Shown here in pieces: positions 34,715 through 42,386 of a DNA stretch of 64,000 nucleotides (position 1 is the first letter of the stretch; each line of letters opens with the position of its first letter). The translations under genes were made by a program, and so were the position numbers. Under the pieces are notes generated by a model. That model worked only from the letters and a program-made list of their open reading frames with translations, had not been told where the DNA came from and did no database searches. This DNA comes from JAAZKI01 sp012799905 (GTDB taxonomy: Bacteria; Verrucomicrobiota; Lentisphaeria; Oligosphaerales; Oligosphaeraceae). The stretch is from contig JBMNFR010000004.1 in NCBI GenBank assembly GCA_050949415.1, positions 186,001-250,000 of the forward strand, given 5' to 3'.

Positions 34715-36184
34715 ATGAAACACTACCTCGCTTTTGACCTCGGCGCCTCCAGTGGCCGCGCCATCCTCGGAACCATTGACAACAACCGCATCAGCCTGCA
34801 AGAACTGCACCGCTTCGGCAACGGCGGCGTCGCTGTCCACGGCGGACTGTTCTGGAACCTGCTCGGCTTGTTTGACGAACTGAAAACCGGCCTGCGCAAA
34901 GCCTTCCAGGCCGGCGTCGAACTGTCTGGCATGGCCATTGACACCTGGGGCGTCGACTATGCATTCCTCGACCGCCAAGGCTTCCCGGTCGGCTTCCCGC
35001 ACCACTACCGCGATTCTAGGACTGATGATGTCATGCCCTGGTTTTTCGACAAAGTCTCCCGCGAGGACATCTACTCAGCCACCGGTATTCAGTTCATGGC
35101 CATCAACACCCTCTTCCAGCTGGCGGCCTCAGTGCGTGACGGCGACCCGAGCCTCGAAATCGCGGAGCGGCTGCTGTTCATGCCCAACCTCCTGACCTAT
35201 CTGTTCAGCGGACACATCGGCGCTGAATACAGCATCGCCACCACCTCCCAGCTGTTCAATCCCAGCACCGGCGACTGGGCCTGGCCGCTGATTGACGCCC
35301 TCGGCCTGAAACGTACGCTGTTCCCGGCCATCACTCCCCCCGGCACCATCGTCGGTACCCTCTTGCCGGCCATTCAAGAGGAACTGAAATGTCCGCCCCT
35401 GCCCGTCATTTTGACCGGCAGCCACGACACTGCCTCTGCCGTCGCCGCTGTCCCGGCCACTTCTGGCCAATCCTGGGCCTATCTGTCCAGCGGCACCTGG
35501 AGCCTGCTCGGCGTGGAACTTGACCAGCCCCTGGTCTCGCAAGAAGCCATGGCCGCCAACTATACCAATGAAGGCGGCGTCGGCGGCAAAATCCGCTTCC
35601 TGAAAAACATCATGGGCCTGTGGCTGATTCAGGAATGCCGAACCGAATGGAAACGCCAAGGCATCAACTATACCTTTGATGAAATGGACGCCATGGCAGC
35701 CGAGGCCGAACCACTGCGCTCCTTCGTCAATCCCAACGATCCCTCTTTCACCGCCCCTGGCGACATGCCAGGCCGAATCGCGGCCTACTGCCAGAAAACC
35801 GGCCAGCCCGTCCCAGAGACGCCGGGACAAATCCTCCGCACCGCACTGGAATCCCTGGCACTGCGCTATCGGCAGACAATTGATGAACTGGAACAAATCA
35901 CCCACCGCCCAATCACTGTCCTGCACCTTGTCGGCGGCGGCTGTAAAAACGAACTTCTCAACCAATTCACGGCTGACGCCATCCGTCGCCAGGTCGTGAC
36001 CGGGCCGACTGAAGCGACTGCTCTTGGCAACATCGCCTGCCAGGCCATCGCCACCGGCGACATCAAGGACCTCCAGGCTGCCCGCGCCATCATTGCAGCC
36101 AGCACTGAAACCGTCGCTTATGCACCCAAGGCAGACGCCAAGCCCTGGGAAGACGCCTATAAACGCTTCCTGCAATTGCCGTAA
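34715..36184 (+). CDS. rhaB: Rhamnulokinase
   Basis: The chosen ATG follows AGGACAGCCC and begins MKHYLAFDLGASSGRA, the FGGY-kinase N-terminal phosphate loop. Rhamnulokinase landmarks follow in order: TWGVDYAFLD, SHDTASAVAAVP, SSGTWSLLGVELDQP, and the C-terminal VGGGCKNELLNQ and TEATALGN. The 489-residue length fits RhaB. The enzyme phosphorylates L-rhamnulose to L-rhamnulose 1-phosphate. No isomerase, aldolase or transporter for rhamnose adjoins it, so the pathway is split in this genome or the gene is a stand-alone paralogue. Confidence 0.9.
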   Translation: MKHYLAFDLGASSGRAILGTIDNNRISLQELHRFGNGGVAVHGGLFWNLLGLFDELKTGLRKAFQAGVELSGMAIDTWGVDYAFLDRQGFPVGFPHHYRDSRTDDVMPWFFDKVSREDIYSATGIQFMAINTLFQLAASVRDGDPSLEIAERLLFMPNLLTYLFSGHIGAEYSIATTSQLFNPSTGDWAWPLIDALGLKRTLFPAITPPGTIVGTLLPAIQEELKCPPLPVILTGSHDTASAVAAVPATSGQSWAYLSSGTWSLLGVELDQPLVSQEAMAANYTNEGGVGGKIRFLKNIMGLWLIQECRTEWKRQGINYTFDEMDAMAAEAEPLRSFVNPNDPSFTAPGDMPGRIAAYCQKTGQPVPETPGQILRTALESLALRYRQTIDELEQITHRPITVLHLVGGGCKNELLNQFTADAIRRQVVTGPTEATALGNIACQAIATGDIKDLQAARAIIAASTETVAYAPKADAKPWEDAYKRFLQLP

Positions 36185-36189
36185 TTAGT

Positions 36190-36396
36190 CCAAAGTCCAA
36201 AGTCCACTAAACCTCCGCTCCTCGCCCCGTTGGGAAACTTGCCGCACAACGGCTGTGGGCAGTGGCGGCCGCATCGTACGTAGTTCAAGCTTCGGCTTAC
36301 AGTATATTTCGCGCGTCCTGCATTTTTACTGTGGACGTTGTGGACAGGGTGGACATCGTGGACGGTGGCTGCCGTATGTAGTTTCCCTCGCCCCTA
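36190..36396. repeat. Repeat mosaic ahead of mnmG
   Basis: An AGTCCAAAGTCCAC run, CTCGCCCCGTTGGG, a GTAGTTCAAGCTTCGGCTTAC hairpin unit, then GTGGAC units at 9-bp spacing (36331-36365) and a TGCCGTATGTAGTTT end followed by a degenerate CTCGCCCC heptamer. The GTGGAC run is the inverse of the GTCCAC runs at 24000 and 26180. Confidence 0.65.
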
Positions 36397-36418
36397 ATTC
36401 TCGCCTCTAAGAACACCC

Positions 36419-38266
36419 ATGAAATTCGACGTTATCGTCATTGGCGGCGGTCATGCCGGCTGTGAGGCAGCTTTGGCCGCTGCCCGCCTGGGCGCCCAGA
36501 CCCTTCTGCTCACGCTCAACAACGACCATATCGCCCAAATGTCCTGCAATCCAGCCATCGGCGGAGTCGGCAAAGGGCAGCTTGTGCGCGAAATTGATGC
36601 ACTCGGCGGCGAAATGGCCCAGAACGCAGATGCCACCACCATCCAGTTCCGCATGCTCAATGACTCCCGCGGCGCCGCAGCCCTCTCGCCACGCGCCCAA
36701 TGCGACCGCGACCTCTACCAGAAACGCATGAAACTGGTCCTGGAACGTCAGCCCAACCTGATGATCCAGCAAGCCGAGGCCACCGGCCTCGTCACTGAGC
36801 AGAACCGCATCACCGCTGTCACCACTGCCTTTGGCGACCGCTGGGAGTGCCGAACCGCTATCATCTGCACCGGAACCTTCCTGGACGGAAAACTCCATTA
36901 CGGCATGCAGTCCTTCCCCGGGGGACGAGCCGGCGACGCCGCTGCCAACGCCTTTGCACGAACCATCCGCGAAGACCTCAAACTGGAAACAGCACGCCTG
37001 AAAACCGGCACGCCGGTCCGCGTCCTCGGCAAAACCATCGACTTCGACAGCCTTGATTTCCAGGCGCCTGACACCACCGGCAAAGTCTTTTCCTTCCGTC
37101 CCCTGCCGACTGACCTCCCTTTATTCAGCTCGCTCCGGCTTGACCAGCGCCCCTGCTTCCTGACCTACTCCAACGAGGAAACCGCCCGCATCGCCCGCGA
37201 TAACCTCGACCAGGCGCCCATGTACGCCGGCCGCATCCACGCCACTGGCGCCCGCTACTGCCCCTCCTTCGAAGACAAAGTCGTCCGCTTCCCTGACCGT
37301 CTCCGGCACCATGTCTACCTAGAGCCGGAAGGCATCACCACCGATGAATACTACCTGAATGGCATTTCCACCAGCTTGCCGCCCGCTATCCAGTGGCAGC
37401 TCATCCGCACCCTGCCGGGACTGGCCGCCGCCCATATCAGCCGTTACGCCTATGCCATTGAATACGACTTTGTCTTTCCGCACCAAATCGACGCCAGCCT
37501 GGCCGTCCGCCGTTGGCCCAATCTTTTCCTGGCCGGCCAGATCAACGGCACCAGCGGCTACGAGGAGGCCGCCGCCCAGGGCCTGATCGCTGGTGTCAAC
37601 GCAGCTCGCCAGGCGGCTGGCCTCACCCCGCCCGTGACTATCGGCCGCGATCAGGCATACGTTGGCGTTATGATCGACGATCTGGTCACCAAGGACATCG
37701 TCGAACCCTACCGGCTCTTCACCAGCCGCGCCGAATATCGCCTCTCCCTGCGCCAGGACAATGCCGACCGCCGCCTCACCCGCCTCGGTCATGCCATCGG
37801 CCTCGTCCCCAGCTCAGAAGTCGACCGCCTGGACCAACTTGAACGCGACATTGACGATGCCATCCGGCAATTGCAATCCATCCGCCTCGAGGGCCGTTCC
37901 GCCTGGGAGCTGCTGCATCACCCGGACTTCGTCTATGAACGCCATGCCAATCTTCCCACCTTCCCGCCCCGGGTCATGGAGCAAGTCGTCATCGCTGCCC
38001 GCTATGGCGGCTATATCGAACGACAGGAACGCCAGGCGCAGGCCATGCGCAGTCTGGACGCCTGCCCAATCCCGCCTGACTTTGATTTCAACTTGCCCGG
38101 CCTGAGTGTGGAAGCCATCGCTAAACTGAGCAAACGCCAGCCCGCCACCCTTGGCCAGGCCTCCCGCATCGACGGCGTCACCCCGGCTGAACTGGCCCTC
38201 CTCCAAGTCCGACTCAAAACCACCCCAGGCAGCCGCCGTCACCCCGGCGATGAGCCGTCGCCGTAA
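36419..38266 (+). CDS. mnmG: tRNA uridine-5-carboxymethylaminomethyl synthesis enzyme MnmG
   Basis: This 615-residue protein has the FAD-binding VIVIGGGHAGCEAA at the N-terminus, MSCNPAIGGVGKGQLV, a GTFLDG segment, and NGTSGYEEAAAQGL near residue 380, all landmarks of MnmG/GidA. Together with the GTPase MnmE it builds the cmnm5 group on wobble uridine of several tRNAs. Length is slightly under the usual 620-630. A tRNA-Gln gene, whose relatives with a U34 anticodon are MnmG substrates, lies 0.6 kb downstream, but this one has a C34 anticodon. An AGAACACCC stretch precedes the ATG; the ribosome-binding site is weak. Confidence 0.95.
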   Translation: MKFDVIVIGGGHAGCEAALAAARLGAQTLLLTLNNDHIAQMSCNPAIGGVGKGQLVREIDALGGEMAQNADATTIQFRMLNDSRGAAALSPRAQCDRDLYQKRMKLVLERQPNLMIQQAEATGLVTEQNRITAVTTAFGDRWECRTAIICTGTFLDGKLHYGMQSFPGGRAGDAAANAFARTIREDLKLETARLKTGTPVRVLGKTIDFDSLDFQAPDTTGKVFSFRPLPTDLPLFSSLRLDQRPCFLTYSNEETARIARDNLDQAPMYAGRIHATGARYCPSFEDKVVRFPDRLRHHVYLEPEGITTDEYYLNGISTSLPPAIQWQLIRTLPGLAAAHISRYAYAIEYDFVFPHQIDASLAVRRWPNLFLAGQINGTSGYEEAAAQGLIAGVNAARQAAGLTPPVTIGRDQAYVGVMIDDLVTKDIVEPYRLFTSRAEYRLSLRQDNADRRLTRLGHAIGLVPSSEVDRLDQLERDIDDAIRQLQSIRLEGRSAWELLHHPDFVYERHANLPTFPPRVMEQVVIAARYGGYIERQERQAQAMRSLDACPIPPDFDFNLPGLSVEAIAKLSKRQPATLGQASRIDGVTPAELALLQVRLKTTPGSRRHPGDEPSP

Positions 38267-38269
38267 TCG

Positions 38270-38795
38270 GTCTTAGGGTGGACTATAGCGTCCACAACCT
38301 ATTTTTAACCACAGATGGACACAGATGGACTTAGGGTGAATGAACTCTCCGACCACAATTTAATTTATGTGTCACCCTTATAGGGCTCCAAATCTATGCC
38401 ATCTCCCCCAGGGCTGCGCCGTGCCTGACGGCCCGGCTTACCCTGGGCTTCTATGTGTCGCCCTCCAGGCTTTTGCCGCTTTGCGGCTGTTGTGGACGTT
38501 GTGGACTGGGTGGACGTTGTGGACGGCGGCTGATGTGCGTCGTACTGGCGGCCCAAAGGGCCAGCAACATAAAAGCCCAGGGTGAGCGCAGCGAAGCCCT
38601 GGGTGGACGGATTATCATTTTGAGCCCCGCCAGGGGTGACACATAAGCGCTGTTTTGATGAAAATCTTTTCCAAAAAATAAGAAGTTGGCGATAGTAGCA
38701 CCATGTCCACACCGTCCACAACAGCGAAGCGGCAGAAGCGCTGAAAACATGCTGTCGGGATGGCCATTATCAACCGCTGACCTATTACGATTTTT
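38270..38795. repeat. Repeat mosaic between mnmG and tRNA-Gln
   Basis: Contains in order: a CCACAGATGGACACAGAT module (38297-38330); AGGGCTCCAAATC, CCATCTCCCCCAGGG and CGGCTTACCCTGGGCT, a pair that can form a long hairpin and recurs at 54898-54955; GTGGAC units at 9-bp spacing (38493-38528); the inverse of the CCCAGGGTGAGCGCAGCG part; the AAAATCTTTTCC module (38660-38700); and the GCTGAAAACATGCTG module ending in CGCTGACCTATTACG (38729-38790). No gene was recognised. Confidence 0.75.
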
Positions 38796-38809
38796 CCCGA
38801 CTCGGCGAG

Positions 38810-38842
38810 TTGACAATTGCCATTCCGGCAATAAAGTATATT
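38810..38842 (+). promoter_or_regulatory. Probable tRNA-Gln promoter
   Basis: A consensus TTGACA is followed by TAAAGT at 16 bases or TATATT at 21 bases. Either gives a start a short distance ahead of the mature tRNA. The -10 choice is uncertain. Confidence 0.5.
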
Positions 38843-38868
38843 TTGTATTTCAAGCCATTTCATATTCT

Positions 38869-38942
38869 TGCCCGATGGTGTAATGGTAGCACAACTGATT
38901 CTGGATCAGTTTGTCTTGGTTCAAATCCAGGTCGGGCAGCCA
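38869..38942 (+). tRNA. tRNA-Gln (anticodon CTG)
   Basis: The acceptor arm TGCCCGA pairs with TCGGGCA, followed by discriminator G and an encoded CCA. The D-loop has TAATGGTAGC, the anticodon arm is ACTGA-TTCTGGA-TCAGT with CTG at 34-36, and the T arm contains GGTTCAAATCC. It reads CAG codons. The weak U1-A72 pair is typical of bacterial tRNA-Gln. An open reading frame running through it from upstream is coincidental. Confidence 0.96.
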
Positions 38943-38948
38943 GTTTAG

Positions 38949-38983
38949 ACAGCCCCTTGACTGCCTGTGCGCCGAGGGGCTGT
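38949..38983 (+). terminator. Terminator-like hairpin after tRNA-Gln
   Basis: ACAGCCCCT and AGGGGCTGT form a 9-bp stem six bases past the tRNA CCA end, followed by TGTCTTG. The T-run is poor. Confidence 0.5.
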
Positions 38984-39025
38984 TGTCTTGCAAGAGACTT
39001 TTTCCGTCCTTGCGACCCGGAAGCC

Positions 39026-39826
39026 ATGCCTGACACGACCAACGCTGCCAAGCTCATCCTCGTCACCCGAAATGGCTGGCCGGAGCGTTCCTTGCCGGAA
39101 TCAGCACAACCGATGCTCAGGCGCCAGCCGGAATCCGACCCTGTCAACGCCCTTGACAGCAACCCGGACGCCCGCGTCGTCCTGGCCGCCCCCCTTGACC
39201 AAGCCACTGCCTGGCTCCAGGAACTGCTGCGTCGCAAACGCCATTTCGCGCTCGCGTGCCTGTCTGAGGTCAATGGCCATGACCTGACTCGGTTGGCTGC
39301 TGCTGCCCGCAAGCGACGTTTGCAGCCAGTCCTCCTCGGCTCCTGGCGCTGCCTGCCCCCGGTTCTGGCTCTCCACGAGTTGGTTGTCAGCGGCGTGCTC
39401 GGACAGCTGAGCAAACTGAATATCACCGCCCCGCCGCGGGAAACTCTCGCCCAAGCCATAGCCGCCGCTGACTTGGCCGCCTTCCTCAACCCTGCCAATC
39501 ATCCTCTTGATTGCATCCTCACCACCGATTCTCAATCAGAGCAACCGACCATCACCATCGCCATCACCGGCTCGGCCGGCTCAGCGACAGCGACCGGCGC
39601 CCTGGCCGGCGACAAAGGCGCCCTGACCACCGTCTTCGGCAACCGCTCCCGCACTATCCCACTCCAACCCGGCCTGCCAGACCAAACCGAATGGCGCCTT
39701 TTTCTCGCTGCACCGCCTGAAAGCCAATGCCTTATGACTATCAACGAGGCAGCAGACATCATGGCGAAAAACAATCAGCCATTAATGAGAGGGGCGAGGG
39801 GCGAGGGGCGAGGGGCTTTTTTTTAG
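39026..39826 (+). CDS. Hypothetical protein whose C-terminus runs into heptamer repeats
   Basis: The ATG after GGAAGCC gives 266 residues. The frame also extends upstream through the tRNA gene, which cannot be real, so the start lies here. ARVVLAAPLDQATAWLQELL (about residues 47-66) and RKRHFALACLSEV have a loose likeness to the Rossmann half of Gfo/Idh/MocA oxidoreductases, but no GxGxxG motif is present. The last dozen residues (RGARGEGRGAFF) are encoded by GGGGCGA heptamers. Codon usage over most of the frame is like that of neighbouring genes. It may be a diverged or decaying oxidoreductase-like gene. Confidence 0.5.
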   Translation: MPDTTNAAKLILVTRNGWPERSLPESAQPMLRRQPESDPVNALDSNPDARVVLAAPLDQATAWLQELLRRKRHFALACLSEVNGHDLTRLAAAARKRRLQPVLLGSWRCLPPVLALHELVVSGVLGQLSKLNITAPPRETLAQAIAAADLAAFLNPANHPLDCILTTDSQSEQPTITIAITGSAGSATATGALAGDKGALTTVFGNRSRTIPLQPGLPDQTEWRLFLAAPPESQCLMTINEAADIMAKNNQPLMRGARGEGRGAFF

Positions 39827-40083
39827 GGGCGAGGGGCGAGGGGCGAGGGGCGAGGGGCGAGGGGCGAGAGATTAATCTACCAGCCCTAAAGTCCACTAAA
39901 GTCCACTTCTGTCCACGTCCACTCACCACTAATATCCACTTCAGTCCACAGTCCATCGTCTACTAGCGTCCATTAAAGTCCACTAGTTGTCCATTGTCCA
40001 CTGTCCACTAAGGCGTCTTATCCGGGCAGTCTGGCTCCCGCAACTCGCTGGAACCCCAAGTATCAATCGGTGACCGATTACCG
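39788..40083. repeat. Heptamer, GTCCAC and palindrome repeats ahead of rplM
   Basis: Three and then six GGGGCGA heptamers separated by GGGGCTTTTTTTTA (39790-39870), then more than ten GTCCAC or GTCCAT units at irregular spacing (39888-40008), and an inverted palindrome module with CAATCGGTGACCGATTAC (40063-40082). The first part lies inside the preceding reading frame. Confidence 0.8.
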
Positions 40084-40121
40084 TAAGCATGACTTTTTTC
40101 GCCTTTGTTTCAGGAGTCGGA

Positions 40122-40149
40122 TTGAAAATGCCAAGAACTGGCTTAAATT
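40122..40149 (+). promoter_or_regulatory. Possible promoter of rplM-rpsI
   Basis: TTGAAA, a 16-base spacer and TAAATT, about 60 bases upstream of the rplM start in an AT-rich stretch free of repeats. Confidence 0.4.
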
Positions 40150-40214
40150 ATTCTTTCCTTTGCATGAATTTTACAAAATACCATTAAAACATAGCCTGAT
40201 TGAGCACAACTACC

Positions 40215-40646
40215 ATGAAGACCTTCCTCCCCAAAGAAAACGAAATCACCCGCAATTGGTACGTGATCGACGCCACCGGGCAAGTGCTCGGACGCCTGGC
40301 CGTCCAAATCGCTAACATGCTGCGCGGCCGCCACAAACCTACCTACACCCCGCATCTCGACTGCGGCGACTACATCATCGTCATCAATGCGGAAAAAGTC
40401 GTCCTGACCGGCGATAAAGACACCAAAAAAATCTATCAGGACTACTCCGGCTTTACCGGCGGCCGCAAAGAACAGACCGCTGACGTGGTGCGCGCCAAAA
40501 ACCCCACTCGGCTCATCCGCGATGCTGTCGAAGGCATGATGCCCAAAGGCCGCCTCGGCCGCTCCCAGTTCAGCAAACTCAAAGTTTACGCCGGGCCGAC
40601 CCACCCCCACGAAGCCCAGCAGGCCGTCCCCTTCACCGTGAAGTGA
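40215..40646 (+). CDS. rplM: 50S ribosomal protein L13
   Basis: The 143-residue product begins MKTFLPKENEITRNWYVIDA and has GRLAVQIANMLRG, FTGGRK, and the MMPKGRLGR segment of L13. Length is normal. L13 is an early-assembling protein of the large subunit that binds 23S rRNA. A TTG start five codons upstream is possible, but the ATG fits family N-termini better. rpsI follows in the usual rplM-rpsI order with a 72-bp gap that contains a TATAAT box. Confidence 0.96.
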   Translation: MKTFLPKENEITRNWYVIDATGQVLGRLAVQIANMLRGRHKPTYTPHLDCGDYIIVINAEKVVLTGDKDTKKIYQDYSGFTGGRKEQTADVVRAKNPTRLIRDAVEGMMPKGRLGRSQFSKLKVYAGPTHPHEAQQAVPFTVK

Positions 40647-40718
40647 TTGCTGGACAACTTGATAAATCAATATTACATATAATATAACAATCAGTTCCCG
40701 GACAAAGGATTCTCCAGC

Positions 40719-41117
40719 ATGACGCAGACGCAAGAAGTCATTCACGCGGTTGGCCGTCGAAAGACTGCCAGCGCCCGCATTCACCTCAGACCCGGCGACG
40801 GCAAAATCACCGTCAATAAACGCGAATTCGCCGAATATTTCCCGACGCTTTCCGAGCAGGGCTATATCACCCAGCCGCTCGTCATCACCGGTACTGCCAG
40901 CGATTTTGACATCTACGTCATCGTCCAAGGCGGCGGCGTTTCTGGCCAAGCCGGCGCTGTCCGGCATGGCATCGCCCGCGCCCTGGAGAAATTCAAGCCG
41001 GAGTTCCGCCCTGTCTTGAAGAGCGCCGGCATGCTCACCCGCGATTCCCGTCAAAAAGAACGCAAGAAACCCGGTCAGCCCGGAGCTCGCAAGCGCTTCC
41101 AGTTCTCCAAGCGCTAA
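40719..41117 (+). CDS. rpsI: 30S ribosomal protein S9
   Basis: The 132-residue product has AVGRRKTASARIHLRPGDG near the N-terminus, GGGVSGQAGAVRHGIARAL in the middle, and a C-terminal RDSRQKERKKPGQPGARKRF with the terminal KR that contacts the P-site tRNA. This is a full-length S9. AAAGGATT precedes the ATG. A strong terminator follows. Confidence 0.97.
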   Translation: MTQTQEVIHAVGRRKTASARIHLRPGDGKITVNKREFAEYFPTLSEQGYITQPLVITGTASDFDIYVIVQGGGVSGQAGAVRHGIARALEKFKPEFRPVLKSAGMLTRDSRQKERKKPGQPGARKRFQFSKR

Positions 41118-41142
41118 TCTGTCCATCGACTCTCCCCCCGCT

Positions 41143-41196
41143 CCGGATTCAGCGGCAGCCCTCACACAAGGCCGCCGCTGCTTCCGGTTTTTTTTT
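41143..41196 (+). terminator. Rho-independent terminator after rpsI
   Basis: Arms 41143-41156 and 41174-41187 (CCGGA..CAGCGGC with GCCGCTG..TCCGG, two internal mismatches) form a 14-bp stem, followed by nine T residues. It ends the rplM-rpsI unit. Confidence 0.85.
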
Positions 41197-41235
41197 CTTT
41201 CTGTCACGACCCCTCACCACTTACGGAAAAGTCTC

Positions 41236-42270
41236 ATGACCAAAACACGCGTGGCGATTGTCGGCGCTTCCGGATACGCCGGCGAAGAACTGTTGCGAAT
41301 CCTGCTGCGGCACCCTGCTGCTGAACTGACTGCGGCGACCTCCCGGCAATACGCTGGTCACCCGGTCGGCGCCGTCTTTCCCCGTTATCGGGAATGCCAG
41401 CTGCCCTTCATCAACCCGGATACCGAACAGATCGCTGCCCGAGCTGAGGTGGCTTTCCTTGCTCTGCCGCATGGTCTGGCAGCGGAATACACGGCGCCGC
41501 TTCTGGCGCAAGGCGTCAAGGTGATTGACATCAGCGCTGACTTCCGCCTCCGGGACACTGAGGTCTACGCCCGCTACTACAAGACTCCGCACCCGGCGCC
41601 TGAGCTGCTGAGCCGAGCCGTCTATGGCCTGCCTGAACGCTATGCTGACGCCATCCGCACCGCCGATTTAATCGCCTGTCCCGGCTGCTATCCGACCAGC
41701 ATCATCCTCCCGGTCGCTGCCCTTCTCCAGGCCAAATTAGTCGAAACCACGGACATTGCAGCCATTTCCCTCAGCGGCGTCACCGGCGCCGGCCGCAAGG
41801 TCGACCTGCCCTACCTCTTCCCTGAATGCAACGAAAGCATCCGCCCCTACGCTGTCATCGGCCATCGCCACCTGCCTGAAATCGAACAGGAGCTGGCTGT
41901 CGCCGCCGGTGTCCCCGCCAACGCGATCGTCATCAATTTCGTCCCGCACTTGCTCCCGGTCAACCGCGGCATCCTCTCCACCATCCTGCTCCAGGCCCGG
42001 CCTGGAACCACTGCTGAGACTGCGGTCGAATGCCTCCGCGCCGCCTATGATGACAAGCCCTTCGTCCGCATCCTCAATCCCGGCGAACTGGCTGACACCA
42101 AGCACGTCACCATGACCAACATGTGCGAAATCGGCTGCGCCTTTGACGCCCGCACCAACCGACTTATCGTGAGCTCCGCCATTGACAACCTGACCAAAGG
42201 CGCCTCCGGACAAGCCGTCCAATGCCTCAATTTGATCAAGGGCCTCCCCGAAGACGCCGGCTTGAATTGA
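41236..42270 (+). CDS. argC: N-acetyl-gamma-glutamyl-phosphate reductase
   Basis: This 344-residue protein has the NADP-binding VAIVGASGYAGEELLRIL at its start, the catalytic Cys in ACPGCYPTS near residue 153, and GHRHLPEI with the active-site His. It reduces N-acetyl-glutamyl phosphate to the semialdehyde in arginine synthesis. No other arg gene is in the window. The ATG is preceded by CGGAAAAGTCTC, a weak site, but it opens directly on the Rossmann fold, so no later start is possible. Confidence 0.95.
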   Translation: MTKTRVAIVGASGYAGEELLRILLRHPAAELTAATSRQYAGHPVGAVFPRYRECQLPFINPDTEQIAARAEVAFLALPHGLAAEYTAPLLAQGVKVIDISADFRLRDTEVYARYYKTPHPAPELLSRAVYGLPERYADAIRTADLIACPGCYPTSIILPVAALLQAKLVETTDIAAISLSGVTGAGRKVDLPYLFPECNESIRPYAVIGHRHLPEIEQELAVAAGVPANAIVINFVPHLLPVNRGILSTILLQARPGTTAETAVECLRAAYDDKPFVRILNPGELADTKHVTMTNMCEIGCAFDARTNRLIVSSAIDNLTKGASGQAVQCLNLIKGLPEDAGLN

Positions 42271-42386
42271 AAGAGCAAGAGTCTCAATGCCGACAGGTTG
42301 CACAACCTGACTTTTACAGTAAATTATTTTCTACGTTCAGTCCCGTACATTCCCGCCCCTTCAACCCCCAGCCAACGGAAGAAACT

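Noticed and set aside
38810..39025. N-terminal extension of the hypothetical protein through tRNA-Gln
   Set aside because: The frame crosses the tRNA and its promoter, so the first 72 codons are accidental.
41236..42386. BamA start inside argC (55 extra residues)
   Set aside because: The extension would precede the signal peptide and has no homology; the ATG with a signal peptide was taken instead.
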